NCBI GenBank assembly: GCA_017613375.1
Contig: JAGADZ010000054.1
Coordinates: 1 to 42,367 of the forward strand
Reading direction: 5' to 3'
Length of the DNA: 42,367 nucleotides
Origin: Bacteroidales bacterium
Lineage (GTDB): Bacteria; Bacteroidota; Bacteroidia; Bacteroidales; P3
The translations under genes and the position numbers were made by a program. Shown here piece after piece: positions 7,353-15,222 of the stretch (positions are counted from its first letter, which is position 1; every line of letters starts with the position of its first letter). Below the pieces are notes generated by a model. It was given only the letters and a program-made list of their open reading frames with translations. It did no database searches and was not told where the DNA came from.

Positions 7353-8417
7353 ATGATATCACCACAATCTTTCACGGAAGACTGGATTCTCAACGTCTCA
7401 AAAGAGTATAAGGCACAGAAGATTCTGATGGAGAAAAACATCCGTGCGTTGTCGCTGCTGGAGGGTCTTGCCGAATCGAAGCTCCAGTTCGTTTTCAAAG
7501 GTGGCACCGCGCTGATGCTGATGCAGAAGGAGCCCCGCCGCCTGTCGATAGACATCGACATCATTGTCCCACCACAGGAAGCAGACATCGATGCCGAAGT
7601 GCAATCCGTCGTTGAGACAAAGGGCTTTGTGCGGGTAGAAAAGAAGATTCGCCAGCAGGGAAACAAGGTGCCCAAGTGCCACTACAAGCTGTTTTACAAT
7701 TCCATTATCGAAGGGAAAGAGTCGAGCGTGTTGCTGGATGTGCTTTTCGAGCAGGTACTCTACAGTCGGCTTGTGGAGATTCCAATAGAGAGTCCTTTCA
7801 TCGTCAACGATGGGGATGCCCGCAGGGTCAAGGTTCCGGATCTCAACAATATACTGGCCGACAAGATGACTGCATTTGCTCCGAGAACCGTCGGGGTGCC
7901 GTACCGGAAAGGCAACGTCGACCGGGGAATGGAGATAATCAAGCAGTTGTATGATATTGATATTCTTTTCGATAAAGTGGACGATATCCGCACGATAACA
8001 TCCACCTATCGGGCGTTCGCGGAGCAGGAAACGCGATACCGTGAGGCGAAATTCACCGTTGAAGACATCTTGCGCGACACCATGGACAACGCATTGGCCA
8101 TCTGTTTCAGACGCGACCACAATGGCGCAGAATTCAGCGTCCTTGCATTGGGATTCAAGCAGGTGGACAACCATATCTTCTCCGAGTCGTACCATCTGGA
8201 GAAGGGTATCCTGTCGGCTGCGAAGACAGCGTATGTGGCATCGCTCATCTTTTCTCAAGCGGATGAGATAGTGCGGTTTGACCGTTCTCGAATGTCAGAA
8301 ATGATGGAATGGAACATTGCCGACCCCAACTATTCGAAACTCAACAAACTGAAGAAAACCAACCAAGAAGCGTTCTTCTATCTTTATCAGGCGTTGAGGA
8401 ATATGGGGATAGAGTGA
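7353..8417 (+). CDS. AbiEii/AbiGii-family nucleotidyltransferase toxin
   Basis: A 354-residue toxin of the AbiEii family (type IV toxin-antitoxin, abortive infection). These are DNA polymerase beta-like nucleotidyltransferases; studied relatives modify tRNA 3' ends. The signature is present: FKGGTALML with G50-G51, then RRLSIDIDI with the catalytic D67 and D69, a third candidate aspartate D129 in LLDVLFE, and the downstream block NILADKMTAFAPR followed by KQLYDIDILF. All key residues look intact, so the toxin should be active. It starts 3 bases after the antitoxin stop. Downstream lie only gene remnants, so the pair is a two-gene cassette at the right end of the defence island. Confidence 0.9.
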   Translation: MISPQSFTEDWILNVSKEYKAQKILMEKNIRALSLLEGLAESKLQFVFKGGTALMLMQKEPRRLSIDIDIIVPPQEADIDAEVQSVVETKGFVRVEKKIRQQGNKVPKCHYKLFYNSIIEGKESSVLLDVLFEQVLYSRLVEIPIESPFIVNDGDARRVKVPDLNNILADKMTAFAPRTVGVPYRKGNVDRGMEIIKQLYDIDILFDKVDDIRTITSTYRAFAEQETRYREAKFTVEDILRDTMDNALAICFRRDHNGAEFSVLALGFKQVDNHIFSESYHLEKGILSAAKTAYVASLIFSQADEIVRFDRSRMSEMMEWNIADPNYSKLNKLKKTNQEAFFYLYQALRNMGIE

Positions 8418-8445
8418 ACATGTTTAGAATCGGTAACCGTAGGAG

Positions 8446-8646
8446 GTGAAAGGAATGGAGTTCGAGGTGGTTTTCTTCTACGACCTCGACGAGGCGTTAC
8501 AAGGTGATGACAAAGAGATGATGAACAGATACCTCTATGTCGGAATTTCTCGTGCCACTTCGCACCTCGCCGCCACCCTCAACACAGAAAAAGGCAACGA
8601 GGACATCCTGAAATACTTCAACAGAACGGTGAAGGATTGGAAATAG
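8446..8646 (+). pseudogene. Remnant of a UvrD-type helicase, C-terminal end
   Basis: Only about 66 residues remain. VKGMEFEVVFFYDLDEAL followed by NRYLYVGISRATSHLAATL is the motif V to VI region of a UvrD/PcrA-like superfamily 1 helicase. A TAG at 8440-8442 closes the frame just before it, and the rest of the helicase is absent: the AbiE toxin ends 28 bases upstream. The likely reading is a helicase gene truncated by arrival of the AbiE cassette or by deletion. The natural-looking stop at 8644-8646 is followed directly by another remnant in the same frame. Confidence 0.75.
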
Positions 8647-8660
8647 GGCGACCGTCGCCC
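8646..8660. repeat. Perfect 7-base hairpin at the junction of two remnants
   Basis: GGGCGAC (8646-8652) and GTCGCCC (8654-8660) pair perfectly around one base. It begins on the last base of the helicase remnant's stop codon. It has no following T-run, so it is not a typical terminator; it may mark the joint between two gene pieces. Confidence 0.6.
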
Positions 8661-9423
8661 GATACCTGTCAGTTCGACACGTGAAGATCCCTTTGTGGAT
8701 TATCCCTACTGGGCCACTCGTGAGCTGCTGATGAATGCCATCTGTCATCGTGACAATACCAGCAACGGACCGATTCAGTTCTACCAATACGATGACCGCA
8801 TTGAGATAATGAATCACGGAGGGCTCTATGGGCGAGCCAATGAGCAGAATTTCCCCAAGGTGAACGATTACCGGAACATTGTGGTGGCTGAAGCGATGAA
8901 GGTGCTGGGGTTTGTGAACCGCCATAGTCGTGGGGTGCAGAGGGTGCAGAAAGACCTGAAAACCAACGAGAATGGCGAGGCTATCTATGACTTCAGCTAC
9001 CAGACAGCTGTGCTGGTGACGGAAAACAAGTCGCCACGAGGGGAACGGGCAACGGCTGAGGCAATTGCGAATGGGTTCCTGACGGAAGAGGATTTGCAAA
9101 AAAGGTCAGATTTGACCATTTTTGGAGAAAAAAGGTCAGAAAAAGGGGCAGGATTGACCTTTTTTGACGAAAAAACGTCAGATTTGACCGAAAATGATGA
9201 AGGAAAACAGACAAGAGTGACTATTCCTGATTTCCCGACAATGCTTACATGGAATGTCTATGAGGCAATCAGGATGAATCGCAAGGCCAAGTATTCTTGG
9301 TTGGCTGATAATCTTGGTGTCAGCGAAGCCACTATTAAGCGTGCCATTGCTGATTTGAAGGAACTTGGATACATCAACCCCGAACACTCGAAAGCAAACG
9401 GCGAGTGGCAACTGCTGAAGTAA
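8647..9423 (+). pseudogene. Schlafen/AlbA-type ATP-binding protein lacking its N-terminus
   Basis: The frame is open from directly after the helicase remnant's stop. It holds the C-terminal half of a Schlafen/AlbA-2 type transcriptional regulator: an HATPase_c_4-like region (YWATRELLMNAICHRD, then QFYQYDDRIEIMNHGGLY), a repeat-rich linker (about 9100-9190), and a C-terminal winged helix (KYSWLADNLGVSEATIKR, then AIADLKELGYI). The N-terminal AlbA-2 domain that should precede it is missing and there is no upstream ATG before the conserved block, so this is probably a broken gene. A GTG at 8695 could in principle start a shortened 242-residue protein. Such proteins often sit in defence islands. 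Confidence 0.75.
9104..9189. repeat. Palindromic GGTCA-TGACC repeats in the linker
   Basis: The perfect palindrome GGTCAGATTTGACC is at 9104-9117. A longer version has GGTCA at 9134-9138 and TGACC at 9155-9159, and a third has CGTCA at 9176-9180 and TGACC at 9185-9189, all with A- or T-rich spacers. They encode a low-complexity linker (KRSDLT, KRSEKGAGLT, KTSDLT). Because the units are palindromic, the opposite strand encodes a similar peptide pattern. Confidence 0.7.
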
Positions 9424-9518
9424 AAACGTGTGAAATGTGTACCACAGAATGATTCAAGCCTGACAGAGGCAAATCTGAATAGAGTAACATAACCGTCCTA
9501 AGTTCCAATAAGAAAAAT

Positions 9519-9549
9519 TTTGCCGTATGAGATATCTTGCGTATCTTTG
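9519..9549 (+). promoter_or_regulatory. Promoter of the HerA-like / LemA / TPM operon
   Basis: TTTG at 9519-9522 and TATCTTTG at 9542-9549 are 19 bases apart, matching the Bacteroidota promoter. The ATG at 9580 follows 30 bases after the -7 box. This sets the start of the ATPase gene at 9580 and not at the upstream codon in the same frame at 9520. Confidence 0.8.
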
Positions 9550-9579
9550 CAAATTGAATCGGAAATAAAAAGCACGGAT

Positions 9580-11163
9580 ATGTACGACAAAGAACATGGG
9601 CTGTATATTGCCCACTGCGATGACGGTGTTCTCTCAATAATCGGCAAAATGGCCAACCGTCACGGACTGATAGCAGGTGCCACAGGTACTGGAAAGACTG
9701 TTACTCTGCAGGTGATGGCAGAGACTTTCTGTCAAGCAGGAGTGCCTTGCTTCATGGCAGATATGAAAGGTGACTTGAGCGGCATCAGCAAAGCGGGTGC
9801 ACTGAGCGGTTTTATTGAAAAACGCAAAGACGAATTCGGTATTCCCGCTCCAGAATTCCAGTCATGCCCAGTACATTTCTACGACGTTTTCGGAGAACAA
9901 GGACATCCAATACGCGCCACTATCTCACAGATGGGTCCGCAACTCCTTTCTCGCCTACTCGGGCTGAACGAAACTCAGGACGGCGTGTTGAACATCGTTT
10001 TCCGCATCGCCGACGAACGCGGACTACTGATACTCGACCTCAAAGACCTTCGTTCGATGCTCGACTACGTATCCAAACATTCAAAAGAATACACCACAAA
10101 ATACGGCAATATTTCGTCTGCCACCGTTGGAGCCATCCAACGTGCCCTGTTGCAACTCGAGAACCAAGGTGCCGATAAATTCTTCGGCGAACCCTCGTTC
10201 GACATACATGATTTGCTTCAGACCGAAGGTGGCAAAGGAATCATGAGTGTCCTCGCTGCCGACAAACTGATGATGCAGCCTAAACTATACAGTACCTTCC
10301 TGCTGTGGCTTATATCGGAACTATACAGCACATTGCCCGAAGTCGGAGACCAAGAACTGCCAAAACTGGTGTTCTTCTTCGACGAGGCTCATATGCTGTT
10401 TGAGGACACCTCCAAAGCCTTGGTAGACAAAATTGAGCAAGTAATAAGGCTTATCCGCAGCAAAGGCGTCGGAATATATTTCATCAGCCAGTTGCCCACA
10501 GACATTCCTGACAATATACTTGGCCAGCTTGGGAACCGCGTACAACACGCACTTCGTGCTTACACACCACGCGACCAAAAAGCCGTAAAGACAGCTGCCG
10601 AGACATTCCGTGCCAATCCCGCCTTCAAGACCGAGGAAGCCATCTCCACACTCGAGACTGGTGAAGCCTTGGTGAGTTTCCTTGATGAGAAGGGTGCTCC
10701 CGGCATGGTGCAACGTGCAAAGATTCTTTTCCCACTCTCACAGATTGGCGCCATCAGCGAAACCGAACGCCGTGACATCATAAGCCACAGCACCATAGGC
10801 AACAAATATGACACTCTCATAGACAGGGAGAGTGCCTACGAAATACTTGTCCGGGAAACAGAAGAGGCTACTTTGGAGCCTGTTCCAGAGAAAAGCGACA
10901 AACCCTCCAAAGAGACCAAGCCTGCCGAGAGAACCACCAAGAAAAAAGGTCTGATGAGCAAAATTGCAAAAGCCGTAGTGACTGCCGTCACCGCCACAAT
11001 AGCAACAATTGTGGGTACCGCCGTCAGCGACAAAGTGAGCGGCAAGAAAACCCGCTCGAAGACATCGGGAACACAAAAGATAGTGAAGAACACCACCTCG
11101 GCCGTGACTCGCACAATCACACGCGAAATCTCGCGAGACATCTTAGGAAATATTATAAAATAA
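9580..11163 (+). CDS. HerA-like ATPase, DUF853 (YjgR) family
   Basis: A 527-residue P-loop ATPase of the HerA/FtsK superfamily, DUF853 group. Walker A is GATGTGKT at residues 33-40 and Walker B is [11 protein letters not shown] with D268-E269. The family block [19 protein letters not shown] and the downstream [19 protein letters not shown] are present. The last 100 residues are Lys-rich, then Ala/Val/Thr-rich ([20 protein letters not shown]), ending in [13 protein letters not shown], which matches the usual end of the family. The biological role of this family is not settled; HerA itself works with the NurA nuclease, but no nuclease gene is next to it here. It starts behind a clear promoter and is followed by lemA after 8 bases, which suggests a link to the envelope. 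Confidence 0.88.
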   Translation: MYDKEHGLYIAHCDDGVLSIIGKMANRHGLIAGATGTGKTVTLQVMAETFCQAGVPCFMADMKGDLSGISKAGALSGFIEKRKDEFGIPAPEFQSCPVHFYDVFGEQGHPIRATISQMGPQLLSRLLGLNETQDGVLNIVFRIADERGLLILDLKDLRSMLDYVSKHSKEYTTKYGNISSATVGAIQRALLQLENQGADKFFGEPSFDIHDLLQTEGGKGIMSVLAADKLMMQPKLYSTFLLWLISELYSTLPEVGDQELPKLVFFFDEAHMLFEDTSKALVDKIEQVIRLIRSKGVGIYFISQLPTDIPDNILGQLGNRVQHALRAYTPRDQKAVKTAAETFRANPAFKTEEAISTLETGEALVSFLDEKGAPGMVQRAKILFPLSQIGAISETERRDIISHSTIGNKYDTLIDRESAYEILVRETEEATLEPVPEKSDKPSKETKPAERTTKKKGLMSKIAKAVVTAVTATIATIVGTAVSDKVSGKKTRSKTSGTQKIVKNTTSAVTRTITREISRDILGNIIK

Positions 11164-11171
11164 AATATCAC

Positions 11172-11759
11172 ATGAAGAAAAAATCACTAATGATTACACT
11201 CGGCGCAATTGCCGTAGTAGTCCTTTGGGCCATCAGTGCCAACAACGGAATTGTAAGAAAAGCTGAAGACGCCACCTCCGCGTGGGGTAATGTGCAGGCA
11301 GACTACCAGCATCGTAAAGACCTTGTAGCCCAGGCTATAAACATTGTGAAAGGTGCCGGCAACTACGAGAGAGGAACCCTGGAAGCCGTCATAAAGGCAA
11401 GAAACAATGCTCCCCAGCTGAATCCCGAGGATTTGACAGAAGAGAATGTAGCTCGTTTTCAGAAAGCCTATGACCAGATGGCACAGGAGATGAGCCGTGC
11501 CATCAATGTCACAGTGGAACGCTACCCTGAACTCACTGCCACGAAGAACTACCAAGAGTTCCAGCAACAAGTCGAAGGCTGCGAGAACCGCATAAACGTC
11601 TCTCGTAAGAAATTCAATGAGAAGGTTCAAATCTACAACAAGTCCATCATTGTATTCCCCAACAGCATCATCGCCAAGCTTTTCGGACACGACAAGATGG
11701 GTTACTTCCAGGCTTCGGAAGGTGCAGACCAGGCTCCAGCAACAGACATGCTTCTATAA
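11172..11759 (+). CDS. lemA: LemA family protein
   Basis: A 195-residue membrane-anchored LemA protein. Residues 5-24 are an N-terminal hydrophobic segment (LMITLGAIAVVVLWAI), followed by the conserved helical domain: NNGIVRKAEDATSAWGNVQA, then YQHRKDLVAQAINIVKGA, and near the end the family motif YNKSIIVFPNSIIAKLFGH. The expected topology is a short anchor with a long helical bundle outside the cytoplasm. It lies 8 bases after the HerA-like gene and 12 bases before the TPM gene, so the three form one operon. LemA and TPM genes are common neighbours in bacteria, but their molecular function is not well defined. Confidence 0.93.
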   Translation: MKKKSLMITLGAIAVVVLWAISANNGIVRKAEDATSAWGNVQADYQHRKDLVAQAINIVKGAGNYERGTLEAVIKARNNAPQLNPEDLTEENVARFQKAYDQMAQEMSRAINVTVERYPELTATKNYQEFQQQVEGCENRINVSRKKFNEKVQIYNKSIIVFPNSIIAKLFGHDKMGYFQASEGADQAPATDMLL

Positions 11760-11771
11760 AAGTCTTTATTC

Positions 11772-12548
11772 ATGAAAAAACTATTAAGTATCAGTCTGCT
11801 GCTTTGCATATCTGTCTTGTCTTGGGGCCAAGTTCCCCATAACGAGACAGGATGGCTTCCCGAAAAGGAGAACCATCTGGTATACGACTACTGCAACATA
11901 CTGAGTCCGGAACAGACAGACACCCTCGAAGAGCGTCTGCTAATCTTCAACGACAGTACCTCCAACCAGATAGTCGTGATGTTCACACCTGGTTTCGGGG
12001 AGAGGGACATCTCCTCGTTTGCCTTTGAAGTCGGTGAAAAATGGGGCATCGGACAAGGAAGTCTGAGCAATGGCGTCTTGATAGTCATCAAGCCCAAAGA
12101 CTCTACTTCCGGCGAAGTGGAGATTGCCACTGGCGAAGGTTTGGAGGGAGTATTGCCCGATATCTTCTGCAAACGAATAATAGAGGACATCATGATACCC
12201 CGTTTCCGTGAAGACGACTACTATGGAGCCGTCACTGCCGCTCTTGATGTCATTGAGCCCGTATGTGCCGGGGAATACAGTTTCGAACAGTACAAAGAAG
12301 ACCATAAAGGCGACGGTTCTGGCATTATTGCCCTTGCCGTGATTGCCGGCGGCTGTGCCCTGCTATACAGACACTACAAGAAACACCCGCCCAAGAACAC
12401 CGGAGGCGATTTCTCCGGCAGAAGCTATAGCGGCGGTTCGAGCTGGAGCGGCGGTAGTTGGAGCGGAGGCAGTTCGTCAAGCAGTGGCGGATTCGGCGGA
12501 TTCGGCGGCGGCCACTTCGGCGGCGGCGGAGCCAGCGGAAAGTGGTAA
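11772..12548 (+). CDS. TPM-domain (YgcG-like) membrane protein
   Basis: A 258-residue secreted or membrane-bound protein. It has a signal peptide (residues 1-19, MKKLLSISLLLCISVLSWG), a TPM domain at about 37-165 (VYDYCNILSPEQTDTLEERL, IVVMFTPGFGERDISSFAFE, IGQGSLSNGVLIVIKPKD, EIATGEGLEGVLPD), a membrane helix at about 177-195, and a Gly/Ser-rich tail of about 50 residues that ends the protein. This is the usual YgcG layout. TPM domains have been reported as phosphatases in some organisms, which need not hold here. Third gene of the HerA-like/LemA operon, with an apparent stop and terminator-like hairpin downstream. Confidence 0.92.
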   Translation: MKKLLSISLLLCISVLSWGQVPHNETGWLPEKENHLVYDYCNILSPEQTDTLEERLLIFNDSTSNQIVVMFTPGFGERDISSFAFEVGEKWGIGQGSLSNGVLIVIKPKDSTSGEVEIATGEGLEGVLPDIFCKRIIEDIMIPRFREDDYYGAVTAALDVIEPVCAGEYSFEQYKEDHKGDGSGIIALAVIAGGCALLYRHYKKHPPKNTGGDFSGRSYSGGSSWSGGSWSGGSSSSSGGFGGFGGGHFGGGGASGKW

Positions 12549-12563
12549 TAGAACAGACAATAA

Positions 12564-12583
12564 TTATCAACAATTGTTGATAA
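12564..12583. promoter_or_regulatory. Perfect 20-base palindrome, resembles inverted DnaA boxes
   Basis: TTATCAACAATTGTTGATAA is a perfect palindrome without a loop, which favours a protein-binding site over a hairpin. Each half starts TTATCAACA, one base from the classic DnaA box TTATCCACA. It sits between the TPM gene and dnaN. DnaA control of dnaN is an inference. Confidence 0.5.
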
Positions 12584-12597
12584 AAAAACAACACATT

Positions 12598-12631
12598 TTT
12601 GTTTCCGACTGCGAAATTAAAACTAATTTTG
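12598..12631 (+). promoter_or_regulatory. dnaN promoter (TTTG / TAATTTTG)
   Basis: TTTG at 12598-12601 and TAATTTTG at 12624-12631, spacer 22 bases. The spacing is slightly long. The -7 box lies inside the right arm of the hairpin at 12602-12641. Transcription would start near 12638, about 40 bases before the dnaN start. Confidence 0.55.
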
Positions 12632-12641
12632 CAGTCGGAAA
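12602..12641. terminator. Long hairpin between the TPM gene and dnaN
   Basis: TTTCCGACTGC (12602-12612) pairs perfectly with GCAGTCGGAAA (12631-12641); inside it AAATTA (12614-12619) pairs with TAATTT (12624-12629), giving an almost unbroken 18-base-pair stem with loop AAAC. A short T-rich stretch (TCTTTT) follows. It could terminate the HerA-like/LemA/TPM operon. It also encloses the dnaN -7 box, so it may serve as an operator. Confidence 0.65.
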
Positions 12642-12679
12642 TCTTTTAATAAACCCATTGAAATAAAATACATAATCAT

Positions 12680-13825
12680 ATGAGATTCATAATAAACAGT
12701 CAACTATTCCTTAAACATCTGAACGCAATCAACGGAGTCATTACCAACAACAACACTGTGCCGATAATCTCATGCTTCCATTTCAAGCTTGAGGACAATG
12801 TGCTGACAGCCAAGGCCACTGATTTGGAGACCACGTTGGTTACACGTATTGAACTTGACAATGCCAAAGTGGAAGGCATAGACAGCATTGCCGTTCCCGC
12901 GAAGTTGTTGCTTGACATGCTGAAGAGCATGGACGATGTGCCGCTGAATTTCTCTGTAGATGCAAGCACCTACGGCATAGAGATAAGCTCCGGCGAGGGC
13001 AAATACCGTCTTGCAGGCCAGAATGCCGAGACCTATCCCACCATGCCCGCCATGTCCGACACCGTTCAGACCGTCATGCCAGCCTCCGTTCTTGCCAATG
13101 CCATCAACAAGACCGCTTTTGCAGCCTCGAACGACGAGATGCGTCAGCAGATGTCGGGAATCTACTGCGAACTATCGCCCGAGAACGTCACTTTTGTCGC
13201 CACCGATGCCCACAAGTTGGTACGCTACCGCCGCAACGACGTCCATGCCGACGAGGCTGCAGGATTCATCCTGCCCCGCAAGCCTGTCAGCATAGTGAAG
13301 AACATTCTCGGCAGCAACAAAGAGGAGAGCGAGGTGACCATCAACTACAACACCACAAATGTGTTTTTCTCGTTTGACAATTTCTTGATAGTATGCCGCC
13401 TGGTTGACGGGAAATACCCCAACTACGAGGCCGCCATACCCAAGGACAACCCTAACAAACTAACCCTCGACAGAGTGACATTCCTTAATACACTTAAACG
13501 TGTAAGCCTTTTCGCCAACCAGTCGACACATCAGGTACGTCTCACCATAGGAGAGAGAGAGTTGAAGATTTCGGCAGAAGATCTGGAGTTTGCCAACGAC
13601 GCAACGGAGAAAATACCATGCAGCTATGAGGGTGAACCTATGGAGATAGGTTTCAATGCCAAGTTCCTGAGCGAGATGGTCAGCAATCTCGACACAGAGC
13701 AGATACTTATGGAGATGTCTCACCCCAGCCGCGCCGGTATCATTTTCCCAATAAACGACGATGAAGAGGCGGCAAAGGGCGAGGACATACTCATGCTTGT
13801 CATGCCTGTCATGCTTGCCAACTAA
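12680..13825 (+). CDS. dnaN: DNA polymerase III sliding clamp (beta subunit)
   Basis: The replication processivity clamp, 381 residues, close to the usual 370-380. It has the three-domain repeat of the family: start MRFIINSQLFLKHLNAINGV, first-domain block VPAKLLLDMLKSMDD, second-domain block TYPTMPAMSDT followed by FAASNDEMRQQMSGIY and FVATDAHKLVRYR, third-domain RVSLFANQSTHQVRL, and the C-terminal strand ILMLVMPVMLAN that ends at the client-binding surface. The homodimer encircles DNA and binds polymerase III, MutS and others. dnaA is not in the window, as is common in this phylum, where dnaN is often away from dnaA. It has its own promoter and a clear terminator after it, so it is monocistronic. 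Confidence 0.97.
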   Translation: MRFIINSQLFLKHLNAINGVITNNNTVPIISCFHFKLEDNVLTAKATDLETTLVTRIELDNAKVEGIDSIAVPAKLLLDMLKSMDDVPLNFSVDASTYGIEISSGEGKYRLAGQNAETYPTMPAMSDTVQTVMPASVLANAINKTAFAASNDEMRQQMSGIYCELSPENVTFVATDAHKLVRYRRNDVHADEAAGFILPRKPVSIVKNILGSNKEESEVTINYNTTNVFFSFDNFLIVCRLVDGKYPNYEAAIPKDNPNKLTLDRVTFLNTLKRVSLFANQSTHQVRLTIGERELKISAEDLEFANDATEKIPCSYEGEPMEIGFNAKFLSEMVSNLDTEQILMEMSHPSRAGIIFPINDDEEAAKGEDILMLVMPVMLAN

Positions 13826-13869
13826 CAGCCCTCAATTTCCACGATACATATAGTTACATCTTCTTTCTG

Positions 13870-13901
13870 AAAATCCTGTGCAAATGTGCAGGATTTTTTT
13901 A
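13870..13901 (+). terminator. Rho-independent terminator of dnaN
   Basis: AAATCCTG (13871-13878) pairs with CAGGATTT (13889-13896), loop of 10 bases, followed by a run of T to 13900. It lies 45 bases after the dnaN stop. Confidence 0.85.
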
Positions 13902-13925
13902 TTTTCCCATTTAAATATTTTTTTG

Positions 13926-13933
13926 TATTTTTG
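13926..13933 (+). promoter_or_regulatory. -7 box of the ftsX cluster (TATTTTTG)
   Basis: TATTTTTG matches TAnnTTTG and ends 8 bases before the ftsX ATG at 13942, giving a very short leader. The upstream region is T-rich without an exact TTTG at the -33 position. Confidence 0.6.
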
Positions 13934-13941
13934 CAGACGCT

Positions 13942-14835
13942 ATGAGTAATAAAAAAAATAAACACCACAGCAAGATAAATCTCTGGGCAGGACGCACTTC
14001 CACTGTTTTCAGCATCATGCTGGTGCTGTTTGTATTTGGTCTTCTTATGTTTGTGGAGTACCATTCCTACTATGCAACCCATGAACTGCAGGAGCGTATA
14101 TCCTATCAGGTTGATTTATTTCCCGAGACCACTCCCGAAGAGGCTCTGATACTTCGTGACGAATTAAAAGAGCTATCTTATGTAAAAAATGTCAACTATA
14201 TCTCTGCCGAAGAGGCTGCACGACTGTTCTCCGCGGAACTCGGTGAGGATATCCTGACATTGCTTGACAGCGTCAATCCCCTCTATCCCACCCTGATGGT
14301 GAGTTTCAAGGCCGATATCAACCCTCAGAGGATGGTGGAGTTGAGAGAACAGTTCGAGAGAGAAGTCAAAGAATATACCGCCGTCGAAGGCGTGACCTAC
14401 CAAGAGTCCATGCTCAACGACTTGAGCGACATCTTCTACAAATTGTCATGGCTGCTGATAATACTGATGGTGCTTCTGCTGATTGTCTCCGTTGCACTTA
14501 TCAGCACCACAATAAAGATAGCCATCTATTCGAACCGCTACACCATAAAGACAATGAGCATGGTGGGAGCCACGATGAGATTCATCACACGTCCGTTCTT
14601 AAGACGCAGCATACTGTATGGCTTCCTCGGGGCCACATTTGCCAGCATGCTTATGTTTGCTGCAATATATGTGTTTAACAAGCAATTCCATCTTGCGTTG
14701 TTCCATCCTCGCTATTTCAACAGCTACATAATACTTATCGCCCTGATGTTTGTTGTTGGAATTTCGATATCATACATAGCGACATATTTTTCGGTACACA
14801 AACATATCAAGAGTAAAAACGACCAATTCAATTAA
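13942..14835 (+). CDS. ftsX: Cell division protein FtsX
   Basis: A 297-residue FtsX-type permease, the membrane part of the FtsEX complex that controls peptidoglycan hydrolases at the septum. It shows the FtsX pattern: a Lys-rich N-terminus, membrane helix 1 at about 24-45, an extracytoplasmic loop to about 165 (including LSYVKNVNYISAEEAARLF), then three helices (about 170-192, 215-240 and 262-285) with the cytoplasmic motif NRYTIKTMSMVGATMRFI between helices 2 and 3. ftsE is not next to it; in Bacteroidota the two genes are usually apart. It is the first gene of ftsX-DUF3098-uppP-truB, a conserved order in the phylum. Confidence 0.93.
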   Translation: MSNKKNKHHSKINLWAGRTSTVFSIMLVLFVFGLLMFVEYHSYYATHELQERISYQVDLFPETTPEEALILRDELKELSYVKNVNYISAEEAARLFSAELGEDILTLLDSVNPLYPTLMVSFKADINPQRMVELREQFEREVKEYTAVEGVTYQESMLNDLSDIFYKLSWLLIILMVLLLIVSVALISTTIKIAIYSNRYTIKTMSMVGATMRFITRPFLRRSILYGFLGATFASMLMFAAIYVFNKQFHLALFHPRYFNSYIILIALMFVVGISISYIATYFSVHKHIKSKNDQFN

Positions 14836-14847
14836 TTCAGAACCATC

Positions 14848-15186
14848 ATGAGTAACAATAAAAAACAGACTAACAAGACAGTATCCAATTCTAAAGAACA
14901 GACAAAAAACGTATCTGCGACACTGCCCGAAAAGCCCTTTGCATCGGAATATGACTTCGCTTTCAGCAAGATTAACTACATCCTACTCGGCATTGGCATC
15001 CTTCTGTTAGGATTAGGATACATACTCCTTAGCGGAGGTGGCAGCGACGACCCCAACGTGTTCAACGAGGCGATGTTCGACAAACGACGTCTGGTTGTTG
15101 CTCCCATCATCATCGTCCTTGGTCTTGTTGTCGAGATTGTAGCCATCATGTACCGTTCCAAAAGTGACGAAGAAAAGGAACAATAG
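14848..15186 (+). CDS. DUF3098 membrane protein
   Basis: A 112-residue protein of the DUF3098 family, found in Bacteroidota directly after ftsX. The first 35 residues are polar and Lys/Gln-rich. Then comes the family start FAFSKINYILLGIGILLLG with the first membrane helix (about 43-62), a loop with Gly and Asp (GGGSDDPNVFNEAMFDKRRL), and a second helix (VVAPIIIVLGLVVEIVAIMY, about 84-103). Function unknown; the fixed position between ftsX and uppP suggests a role in the envelope or division. It starts 12 bases after the ftsX stop. Confidence 0.9.
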   Translation: MSNNKKQTNKTVSNSKEQTKNVSATLPEKPFASEYDFAFSKINYILLGIGILLLGLGYILLSGGGSDDPNVFNEAMFDKRRLVVAPIIIVLGLVVEIVAIMYRSKSDEEKEQ

Positions 15187-15222
15187 TTTTCAATCAATTA
15201 CAGAACGTAAAAAACAGAAACG

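Noticed and set aside
7398-8258. Long open frame antisense to the AbiEii toxin
   Set aside because: It mirrors a clearly coding gene, shows no recognisable domain and has no promoter; the same holds for antisense frames at 1336-2130 and 20118-20798.
9104-9189. GGTCA/TGACC repeats as a CRISPR array
   Set aside because: Spacing is irregular, units are palindromic and lie within a continuous coding frame.
12549-12680. Chromosomal replication origin next to dnaN
   Set aside because: Only one pair of imperfect DnaA-like boxes, no dnaA, and no cluster of further boxes or AT-rich repeats.
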